A stretch of DNA of 12,981 bases. Source: Firmicutes bacterium UBA1535 (GTDB lineage Bacteria > Bacillota > Clostridia > Tissierellales > Sedimentibacteraceae). Below are positions 7,622-12,981 of this stretch, one piece after another. The translations under genes were made by a program, and so were the position numbers. Each line of letters starts with the position of its first letter. Within the stretch, counting starts at the first letter, position 1. The stretch spans positions 778-13,758 of the forward strand of contig DCPV01000278.1 of assembly GCA_002323775.1 (NCBI GenBank), written 5' to 3'. The notes under the pieces are model-generated. The model was not told the DNA's origin, did not search any database, and was given only the letters and a program-made list of their open reading frames with translations.

Positions 7622-7649
7622 ATAAGAAGGTATAGAATGGGGAATTATT

Positions 7650-8438
7650 ATGTTATCTAATGCAATAAGCGGATTAATTATTGGTGTTTCAATGCTTATA
7701 CCGGGTGTTAGCGGAGGAACGACAGCGCTGATGTGCGGTATATATTATAAGCTAATAGCAGCAATTGATTGCTTTTTTGAAAAACCAAAGGAAAATTTTA
7801 AATTTCTTCTGTCAGTTGTAGCTGGTGGAATTATTGGAATATTAGCATTTTCAAAGTTAATATTGATTACATATAACACATACAAGACACCAATGCTGTA
7901 CCTGTTCATGGGTGCAGTTCTTGGAAGTATTCCTTTACTTATTAAATCTTCCGGAGTGAAGAAAATTAATCTAAAAACATTTTTATATCCATTGTTAGGT
8001 ATAATAGTTGTTTTACTGCTTGAGCTTATACCAAAGGATTTGTTTGTTATAGACGCAGACGGGATTTTGAAATATTTTATATTATTCTTTATTGGTATAG
8101 TCTTAGCTACAGCACTAATTTTACCAGGCATAAGCTTCACATATATGCTACTCATTTTAGGTTTATACGAGCAAACCCTCAGTGCTATAGAAAACTTTAA
8201 TATAATATTTCTATTTTCAATGGCATCAGGAATTGTGCTAGGCATATTCTTAACTGCAAAAATAATAAGAATTATATTGAGAGAGTATCCAAAACAAACA
8301 TACTTAGTAATAATTGGCTTTGTAATAGCATCATTAAGAGATGTATTTCCGGGAATACCAACAGGAAATGAGCTGATAATAAGCATAGCGCTTCTATTTG
8401 GAAGTTTTTATACAATATATAAGATTTCAAATAAATAA
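7650..8438 (+). CDS. popT: DUF368/PopT family putative undecaprenyl-phosphate translocase
   Basis: This 262-residue polytopic membrane protein belongs to the DUF368 family. Members of this family have been described as polyprenyl-phosphate (C55-P) translocases that return the lipid carrier to the cytoplasmic face for cell-wall synthesis. Two internal repeats are visible. The first has MLIPGVSGGTTALMCGIY (15-32), and the second has LILPGISFTYMLLILGLY (about 156-173), which is the family's paired reentrant PG(V/I)S motif. Several other hydrophobic segments fill the chain, and the length is within the usual range. The ATG follows a weak GGGGAA site (7639-7644). An ATG at 7637 is out of frame. 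A promoter and two hairpins precede it. The symbol is assigned from family membership; activity is not shown by sequence. Confidence 0.85.
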   Translation: MLSNAISGLIIGVSMLIPGVSGGTTALMCGIYYKLIAAIDCFFEKPKENFKFLLSVVAGGIIGILAFSKLILITYNTYKTPMLYLFMGAVLGSIPLLIKSSGVKKINLKTFLYPLLGIIVVLLLELIPKDLFVIDADGILKYFILFFIGIVLATALILPGISFTYMLLILGLYEQTLSAIENFNIIFLFSMASGIVLGIFLTAKIIRIILREYPKQTYLVIIGFVIASLRDVFPGIPTGNELIISIALLFGSFYTIYKISNK

Positions 8439-8480
8439 AAGGTTATAGCAAAATGCTTTTAAAAAAGGAAGATAAAAATT

Positions 8481-8521
8481 AATCGCAGCTTGCATTTTTA
8501 AGCAGATAGTTGCGGTTATTT
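8481..8521 (+). terminator. Possible terminator after popT
   Basis: AATCGCAG (8481-8488) pairs with TTGCGGTT (8510-8517), including G-U pairs. An alternative inner GCTT/AAGC stem (8488-8491/8500-8503) would compete only at its first base. The tail ATTTTAT is T-rich but interrupted. Confidence 0.4.
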
Positions 8522-8545
8522 TATAATTATATGAGGAGGTAAAGC

Positions 8546-9070
8546 ATGAACTTAAAAAATGGCATGATATTGAAAATAAATAAAGCTATAAGAAGTGATG
8601 CACAAGAAATCATTAGTTACCTAAATATAATTGGTGGAGAAAGCGACAACCTATTATTTGGTGCTAATGGATTTCATATGAGTGTGGAAGCAGAAGAAAA
8701 TTTTATAGAAGATCTTTCTGGCTCTAACACATCTGCTTTATTTATTGGAAAAATAGATAACGAGATAGCATGTGTTGGCAGTGTTATGGCACCACAGAGG
8801 GAAAGAATCAATCATCAAGCAGAAATTTCTATATCTGTGAAAAAGAAATTTTGGGGATTAGGCGTGGCAACACATTTAATGCAAACGATAATTAACTATG
8901 CAAAAGCAAATGGGCAAACACAAATATTACATTTAGGTGTTATAGAAGACAATCTTAATGCTATAAGTCTTTATAAAAAATTAGGATTTGTAGAAATTGG
9001 AAGATATAAAAAATTTCTAAAAATTAATGGTCAATATAAAGACGAAATTTTAATGAATTTATATTTATAG
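8546..9070 (+). CDS. GNAT family N-acetyltransferase
   Basis: This 174-residue cytoplasmic protein is a single GNAT domain predicted to move an acetyl group from acetyl-CoA to an amine. Core strands lead into motif A. ISVKKKFWGLGVATHLM contains the pyrophosphate-binding WGxGxA element (103-108). The later block DNLNAISLYKKLGFVEIGR has Asn136 and Tyr143, the latter in the position of the usual general acid, followed by the LGF turn. The ATG sits 5 nt behind AGGAGGT (8534-8540). A second Met at residue 7 lacks such a site. No partner gene suggests a substrate; amino acid, antibiotic, polyamine or ribosomal protein are all possible. All four arginine codons are AGA or AGG. Confidence 0.88.
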   Translation: MNLKNGMILKINKAIRSDAQEIISYLNIIGGESDNLLFGANGFHMSVEAEENFIEDLSGSNTSALFIGKIDNEIACVGSVMAPQRERINHQAEISISVKKKFWGLGVATHLMQTIINYAKANGQTQILHLGVIEDNLNAISLYKKLGFVEIGRYKKFLKINGQYKDEILMNLYL

Positions 9071-9193
9071 GATACATTTCAATAATATCATACATAGTAG
9101 TCTATTTACAGATTATTAAACGCAATAAAAATGAAATAAAATAATTTAATTTCATAAAAACATTAAAACATTTAAGAAAAGGATGGTACAACA

Positions 9194-10084
9194 ATGTTTG
9201 CAGCACGATTGTCTCAGGGAGATACAATTGGGATTATTTGTCCGAGTCATATAATGGAGTGGTCTCGCTATGAACGTATAGTTGAGGTCATTGAGCGACT
9301 TGGCTTCAAGGTTAAATTTGGTGATAATGTAAGTAAAAATACTGATGGATACATTGCAAGCAGTGAAGAACGTGCTTCGGATTTAAACGCTATGGTTGCG
9401 GATAGTTCTGTTAAGATGGTGCTGTTTGGTGGTGGTGAAGCTGCGGTTGAAGTACTTCCTCTAATTGATTACGAAAATATACGTCGCAATCCGAAATTGT
9501 TCAGCAGTTATAGTGATGCTACATCGATACTTAACGCAATTCATGCACAGACTGGGTTAGTTACTTATTATGGTTTTGGCTCAGGAGAGTTTTCTGATTT
9601 AAGATATTATGATTACATGCAGTTCTGCACGCATTTTGTTGAAGGTCACAATATGAGTCAATTTGTTAGCGATAGCAAATGGAAAATATTGCATGGCGGT
9701 ATTTGTGAAGGCACGTTGATTGGAGGGTACACAGCATTATTTGGATTAATGCTTTCTAATAAGTATTTTCAATATAATAAAGATAAGAAGTACTTATTAT
9801 TCTTAGAAGATCATGAGTATTTTGGCAATGTCGGAGGAGTAAATACATATCTTTCATTTATTGAACAGAATTCATTTATGCAAAATGTTGCAGGACTTAT
9901 ATTTGGGCATTATTCACTCAATGTACCGGAAGACTTGCTGAATCGTCTCGAACGTTTTGGAACTAAAAATAATATTCCTGTAATATATACCGACGACTTT
10001 GGACACGGAACAAAACACGCAATTTTCCCAATAGGTGTTAATGCAAAACTTGATGCAGATAAACAGAGCTTGAATTTTTATTAA
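9194..10084 (+). CDS. S66 family serine peptidase (LD-carboxypeptidase / MccF-like)
   Basis: This 296-residue protein has no signal peptide and is predicted to be cytoplasmic. The family cleaves the L,D bond of murein tetrapeptides during wall recycling, or in the MccF branch inactivates microcin-C-type peptide nucleotides. The triad is recognisable: Ser107 in SYSDATSIL, Glu205 in LLFLEDHE and His271 in DFGHGTKH, matching E. coli LdcA Ser106 and its Glu and His. Two conserved sites differ from LdcA. The nucleophile elbow G-x-S-D is SYSD, and the RGGYG block is FGGGEA (78-83), so specificity may be shifted. The ATG follows AAAAGGA (9177-9183). Nine of its ten arginine codons are CGN, in contrast with the neighbouring genes, which suggests recent acquisition. 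A strong terminator follows. Confidence 0.85.
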   Translation: MFAARLSQGDTIGIICPSHIMEWSRYERIVEVIERLGFKVKFGDNVSKNTDGYIASSEERASDLNAMVADSSVKMVLFGGGEAAVEVLPLIDYENIRRNPKLFSSYSDATSILNAIHAQTGLVTYYGFGSGEFSDLRYYDYMQFCTHFVEGHNMSQFVSDSKWKILHGGICEGTLIGGYTALFGLMLSNKYFQYNKDKKYLLFLEDHEYFGNVGGVNTYLSFIEQNSFMQNVAGLIFGHYSLNVPEDLLNRLERFGTKNNIPVIYTDDFGHGTKHAIFPIGVNAKLDADKQSLNFY

Positions 10085-10097
10085 ACGTAATATAAAC

Positions 10098-10150
10098 AAG
10101 AATTTATTAGACAGAAGTTTTACTTGGATAATAAATTCTTCTTATTTTTT
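10098..10150 (+). terminator. Strong intrinsic terminator after the S66 peptidase gene
   Basis: AAGAATTTATTA (10098-10109) and TAATAAATTCTT (10129-10140) are exact reverse complements of 12 bp. An inner AAGT/ACTT stem sits in the loop. CTTATTTTTT follows. It isolates the S66 gene from the next promoter. Confidence 0.75.
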
Positions 10151-10173
10151 AATTATAACAATAAAATTTAGTA

Positions 10174-10202
10174 TTGACAAAATTTTAAATTGAATATATA
10201 AT
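10174..10202 (+). promoter_or_regulatory. Perfect consensus sigma-A promoter upstream of the DUF454 gene
   Basis: TTGACA (10174-10179), a 17-bp spacer and TATAAT (10197-10202) match the consensus at all twelve positions. The upstream sequence is A/T-rich. The expected start is near 10209-10210, about 280 nt before the next convincing start codon. Confidence 0.85.
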
Positions 10203-10209
10203 GACATTC

Positions 10210-10489
10210 TATATGGTTAGCTATAACTAACCAAAATGAGATATTTCGTAAAAACTATAAACAAACTTATTTTAGTTCAATAATAATTTTAGACAACAAT
10301 ATAAAAGCAGTAAATCTTAATGCTGGTGATAATATTTTGCTTTGTACCGAATGTTCATAGTTGCTGATTATGCTATTTACAGATTATATTTATGTCCTTT
10401 TATGGAAACTAAAACTTTCTTCAGCAACTATAAATTCCATTGATATCAAACCCGTAAAAGAGAAGAAAAAAAGAAAAGAGGAATACATA
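10210..10489 (+). other. Long structured 5' leader of the DUF454 gene
   Basis: About 280 nt separate the expected transcription start from the coding start, with no gene I can support inside. ATAGTTGCTGA (10357-10367) and TCAGCAACTAT (10421-10431) are exact 11-bp complements enclosing 53 nt, which contain a further GAAA/TTTC hairpin (10405-10419). Small frames of 15 to 30 codons occur at 10236, 10320 and 10351 but lack ribosome sites. A purine-rich tract (about 10457-10483) leads into the start codon. No known riboswitch class is recognised. Confidence 0.5.
10214..10233. promoter_or_regulatory. Operator-like dyad over the transcription start region
   Basis: TGGTTAG (10214-10220), a six-base centre CTATAA and CTAACCA (10227-10233) form a 20-bp palindrome in which nine of ten symmetric positions match. 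It lies just downstream of the perfect -10 box, where a bound repressor would block RNA polymerase. The GGTTAG/CTAACC half-sites loosely resemble DtxR-family half-sites, but the spacing differs, so no regulator is assigned. Confidence 0.55.
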
Positions 10490-10870
10490 ATGAGAGTTTT
10501 ATATTTAGTTTTAGGCTTTATATTTTTAGGGATAGGAGCTGTTGGTGCAGTTCTTCCTTTATTGCCAAGTGCTGTGTTTTTATTAGCCGCAACATATTTT
10601 TTTGCTAAAAGTTCAAAAAGACTTCATGATTGGTTCTTATCTACGGATTTATATAAAAAGAATTTAGAAAGCTATGTTAAAAATAGAGCTATGACAGTAA
10701 AAACAAAGCTAACAATAATTTGCTCTATAACTCTTACAATGGCGATAGGATTTATAATGATGAGCAGAGTGCCTATAGGCAGGATTATTTTGGCTATAGT
10801 ATGGGTTTGCCATATACTATATTTTGTATTTGGAATTAAAACTATACAAAACGGCGGAAAAACAATTTAA
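10490..10870 (+). CDS. DUF454 (YbaN-like) small inner membrane protein
   Basis: This 126-residue membrane protein matches the DUF454 family, whose E. coli member is YbaN; its function is not established. Seen directly are two adjacent N-terminal hydrophobic segments (about 4-20 and 27-39) joined by LPLLPS (22-27), the family's hallmark AKSSKRLHDWF (39-49), a cytoplasmic-looking charged region (about 50-72), and two further membrane segments (about 74-92 and 95-116). The start is ATG 10490 behind AGAGGAA. A TTG at 10361 in the same frame would add 43 residues without a ribosome site and with sequence foreign to the family, so it is rejected. It is the first gene behind a perfect promoter with an operator-like dyad and a long leader, so it is probably regulated. 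Confidence 0.85.
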   Translation: MRVLYLVLGFIFLGIGAVGAVLPLLPSAVFLLAATYFFAKSSKRLHDWFLSTDLYKKNLESYVKNRAMTVKTKLTIICSITLTMAIGFIMMSRVPIGRIILAIVWVCHILYFVFGIKTIQNGGKTI

Positions 10871-10945
10871 CTTTGTTATTTGAACGTATCTTATAACATC
10901 TATCTATGCTGTACATAATACTTCATAAAATTATAATTTTCCTTC

Positions 10946-10973
10946 TTGACATTATCATTTCTTGTGCTATAAT
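10946..10973 (+). promoter_or_regulatory. Extended -10 promoter of the three-gene ABC exporter operon
   Basis: TTGACA (10946-10951), a 16-bp spacer and TATAAT (10968-10973) with TG at 10965-10966 give a strong promoter. The 14-bp AT palindrome AAAATTATAATTTT (10927-10940) lies just upstream and may serve as an UP-like element. The leader is only about 28 nt. Confidence 0.85.
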
Positions 10974-11008
10974 AGCAAAGCGGCTGAAATAAAATAAGGA
11001 GATAAATT

Positions 11009-11806
11009 ATGATCGAACTTAGGAACATTTCAAAAACTTTTAAAGTACATCGGCGAAATGCCGGATTTAAGGAGGCTGCTAAGGCACTATTTAAGCGTGA
11101 ATATGAAATAGTACATGCGCTTGATGATATTAGCTTTAGCATCAAAGAGGGCGAGATGGTAGGCTATATTGGGCCTAACGGCGCTGGTAAAAGCAGTACT
11201 ATAAAAATTATGGGTGGTATACTTACACCTGATGCTGGTACTTGCAATATTAATAATAGGACTCCATGGAAAGACAGAGTCAACCATGTTAGAGAAATAG
11301 GAGTTGTTTTCGGACAGCGCTCACAGCTTTGGTGGGATGTCCCGGTCATTGATTCCTATGAGCTTCTAAAGGATATCTACAAAATTCCAGATAAGATTTA
11401 CAGAGATAATCTTAATAACCTTTCTACATTACTAAACATTGAAAACATAATTAAAACCCCCGCCAGACAATTATCACTCGGACAAAGAATGCGTTGTGAA
11501 ATAGTTGCATCAGTTTTACATAACCCACGTATTTTGTTTTTAGACGAACCGACTATAGGACTTGATGCAGTTTCAAAATTGGCAGTCAGAGACTTCATTA
11601 AAACAATAAACGAAGAAAAAAACACCACTGTTATACTTACAACACACGATATGCAGGATATTGACGCCTTAACAAAGCGAATTATTTTGATTGGAAAAGG
11701 CAAGATACTCCTTGACGGAACACTTGATGATTTGAAAGAACAGTACAAGGATACCAGCTCACTTGACGAAATGGTGGTCAAGCTGTATGAGGCATATAAG
11801 ATATGA
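11009..11806 (+). CDS. ABC-2 exporter ATPase, COG4586-like
   Basis: This 265-residue ATPase energises the membrane complex formed by the next two genes. It has a long N-terminal insert rich in basic residues (about 14-34) before the core, as seen in the COG4586 subfamily. Walker A is GPNGAGKSS (55-63). The Q-loop region reads GVVFGQRSQLWWD. The signature is LSLGQ (155-159), with Leu for the usual first Gly, typical of this group. Walker B is ILFLDEP (175-181) and the switch His is 213. The ATG is behind AAGGAGA (10996-11002). The stop overlaps the permease start as ATGA. Arginine codons are mixed CGN and AGA. Characterised relatives of this three-gene layout export diverse compounds, so the substrate is open. 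Confidence 0.93.
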   Translation: MIELRNISKTFKVHRRNAGFKEAAKALFKREYEIVHALDDISFSIKEGEMVGYIGPNGAGKSSTIKIMGGILTPDAGTCNINNRTPWKDRVNHVREIGVVFGQRSQLWWDVPVIDSYELLKDIYKIPDKIYRDNLNNLSTLLNIENIIKTPARQLSLGQRMRCEIVASVLHNPRILFLDEPTIGLDAVSKLAVRDFIKTINEEKNTTVILTTHDMQDIDALTKRIILIGKGKILLDGTLDDLKEQYKDTSSLDEMVVKLYEAYKI

Positions 11807-12606
11807 AAAAATATATGTCGTTCTTTAAAATTAGATTTATTAATAATCTGCAATACAGAGCTGCTGCATATGCAGGAATGGCTACACAGTTCTTCTGGGG
11901 ATTTATGGAGATATTAATATTTGCAGCTTTTTACAAATCTAATGCAGACTCATTTCCTATGAAATTCCAAGAGCTAAGCTCATATATATGGCTACAGCAG
12001 TCAAGCATAGCACTTTTTTTTATTTGGTTTTTGGATAATGAGCTTTTTACCATGATAGAAAGCGGAGGAGTGGCATATGAGCTTTGCAGACCTTTGGATA
12101 TATACAATATGTGGTACACTAAAAATATGGCAATCAGAGTTTCGAGAACTCTTTTAAGATGCGTTCCAATATTATTTGTGGCAGCACTTTTGCCAAAACC
12201 TTATGGGATTATAATGCCTAGTGATTTTAGTATTTTTATACTATTTATAATCTCAATGTTTTTAGCATTTTTAGTTACAGTGTCATTTTGCATGATAATA
12301 TATGCAATTACCTTCTTCACATTATCATCAACAGGGATAAGGCTTGTAATGGCATTGACAGCAGAATTTTTTGCAGGTGCTGTAATACCATTGCCATTTT
12401 TTCCGGAAAAACTTTTTAAAGCGATGAGCCTATTACCTTGGGCATCAATGCAGAATGTTCCGTTTAGAATTTACAGCGGAAATATTAACGGAAATGATGC
12501 AATATTTGCAATGCTTTTACAAATATTTTGGTTTGTGGTTTTAACTATATTTGGGAAATTTTTGCTAAACAAGGGCTTGAAAAAAGTTGTTGTACAAGGA
12601 GGTTGA
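11803..12606 (+). CDS. ABC-2 exporter permease, COG4587-like
   Basis: This 267-residue membrane protein is the first of two different permeases in the operon. Hydrophobic segments lie at roughly residues 22-45, 61-77, 115-131, 141-176 (probably two), 180-200 and 230-255. The cytoplasmic block IESGGVAYELCRPLDIY is typical of the family and is a likely coupling region for the ATPase. The ATG overlaps the ATPase stop by four bases, so translation is coupled. The C-terminal codons contain the ribosome site of the following gene. It presumably heterodimerises with the next permease. Confidence 0.9.
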   Translation: MKKYMSFFKIRFINNLQYRAAAYAGMATQFFWGFMEILIFAAFYKSNADSFPMKFQELSSYIWLQQSSIALFFIWFLDNELFTMIESGGVAYELCRPLDIYNMWYTKNMAIRVSRTLLRCVPILFVAALLPKPYGIIMPSDFSIFILFIISMFLAFLVTVSFCMIIYAITFFTLSSTGIRLVMALTAEFFAGAVIPLPFFPEKLFKAMSLLPWASMQNVPFRIYSGNINGNDAIFAMLLQIFWFVVLTIFGKFLLNKGLKKVVVQGG

Positions 12607-12610
12607 TAGT

Positions 12611-12981
12611 ATGAGGTTATATATAAAATATCTAAGTATTTATATAAAAAGTATTATGCAATATAAAACCTCGTTTTTCTTCACAACTTTAGGTCAATTT
12701 TTAACATCCTTTTCTGTATTCTTGGGAATTTATTTCATGTTTCACAGATTTAATTCTGTTGAAGGCTTTACATACAGTGAGGTTCTTATATGCTTTTCTG
12801 TTGTACTGATAGCTTTTTCATTAGCAGAGTTATTTTTCAGAGGCTTTGATACCTTTTCGGGAATAATATCAAACGGAGAATTTGACAGAATTATGCTAAG
12901 ACCAAGAAATGTGATGTTTCAAGTCTTAGCGTCTAAGGTTGAAATAACGAGAATGGGTAGACTTTTGCAAGCCATTGTGGT
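12611..12981 (+). CDS. ABC-2 exporter second permease, COG3694-like, cut by window end
   Basis: The first 123 codons are present and the gene runs off the right edge. The translation begins MRLYIKYLSIYIK, has membrane segments at about 22-45 and 57-77, then the conserved FDRIMLRPRNVMFQVLAS block and the RMGRLLQAIVV motif expected of COG3694 permeases. The ATG lies 8 nt behind AGGAGG (12597-12602), which sits inside the end of the preceding gene. With the two upstream genes it completes an ATPase plus two-permease exporter. Family lengths of about 260 residues suggest that roughly half is missing. Confidence 0.9.
   Translation, partial: MRLYIKYLSIYIKSIMQYKTSFFFTTLGQFLTSFSVFLGIYFMFHRFNSVEGFTYSEVLICFSVVLIAFSLAELFFRGFDTFSGIISNGEFDRIMLRPRNVMFQVLASKVEITRMGRLLQAIV

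Noticed and set aside
7745..8386. 213-codon open frame on the minus strand
   Set aside because: It is antisense to the popT coding region, whose DUF368 motifs are clear. It has no ribosome site or recognisable domain, and its composition looks like a frame shadow.
8522..8527. Perfect TATAAT just before the GNAT gene
   Set aside because: No -35-like hexamer or extended TG lies at the right distance, and the implied start would fall inside the ribosome site at 8534-8540.
9131..9156. Imperfect AT-rich inverted repeat before the S66 gene
   Set aside because: It is made almost only of A and T, lacks a T tract, and is expected by chance in such sequence.
10351..10443. 30-codon frame inside the DUF454 leader
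   Set aside because: It has no ribosome site and spans both arms of the 11-bp stem. It is kept only as something to test by ribosome profiling.
10361..10489. TTG start adding 43 residues to the DUF454 protein
   Set aside because: There is no ribosome site at 10361, the added sequence does not look like the family, and AGAGGAA precedes the ATG at 10490.
11398..11853. 151-codon open frame on the minus strand
   Set aside because: It is antisense to an ABC ATPase with all its motifs and across its junction with the permease. I see no family features.
1..12981. Search for CRISPR arrays, tRNA or rRNA genes, insertion sequences and prophage genes
   Set aside because: I saw no regularly spaced repeats, no cloverleaf or rRNA-like sequence, and no transposase, integrase or phage structural motifs in any frame.

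Overview
The window is AT-rich. Every gene I can support lies on the + strand. Purine-rich ribosome sites, consensus sigma-A promoters, heavy use of AGA and ATA codons and a T-box leader in front of ileS all point to a low-GC Bacillota. An anaerobic Clostridia or Peptostreptococcaceae-like organism is my best guess, but the sequence alone does not fix a genus.

Layout. Positions 1-53 hold a small terminator-like hairpin and a ribosome site. 54-1518 is a two-gene ABC-2 exporter (ATPase, then permease). 1519-2013 contains a consensus promoter and a complete tRNA-Ile-sensing T-box leader that controls ileS (2014-5133). ileS is a long IleRS2-type enzyme whose class I signature reads GIHH instead of HxGH. 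5134-5333 holds two hairpins, the second long and nearly perfect. Next come a TTG-started SAM-dependent methyltransferase (5334-6128) and an MTA/SAH-deaminase-like amidohydrolase (6197-7498). 7499-7649 is a promoter plus a two-hairpin leader before a DUF368/PopT-family membrane protein (7650-8438), a putative undecaprenyl-phosphate translocase. A GNAT acetyltransferase (8546-9070) and a serine peptidase of family S66 (LD-carboxypeptidase/MccF type, 9194-10084) follow. 10085-10489 carries a strong terminator, a perfect consensus promoter with an operator-like dyad on the start region, and a leader of about 280 nt with an 11-bp closing stem, ahead of a DUF454 small membrane protein (10490-10870). 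The right end is a three-gene ABC-2 exporter operon (11009 to the edge) with its own extended -10 promoter. Its last gene is cut by the window end.

How the genes fit together. ileS is an autonomous unit controlled by uncharged tRNA-Ile. The methyltransferase makes SAH, and the neighbouring amidohydrolase belongs to a family that deaminates SAH or methylthioadenosine, so the pair may be linked; this is inference. PopT and the S66 peptidase both fit cell-envelope recycling, but they have separate signals and need not be one operon. The two ABC-2 systems are unrelated in subfamily, and neither substrate can be read from sequence.

Most interesting points: the swapped HIGH motif in IleRS, which predicts strong mupirocin resistance; the hairpin leader of popT; the dyad and long structured leader before the DUF454 gene; the 61-nt hairpin after ileS; and the atypical arginine codons of the S66 gene.
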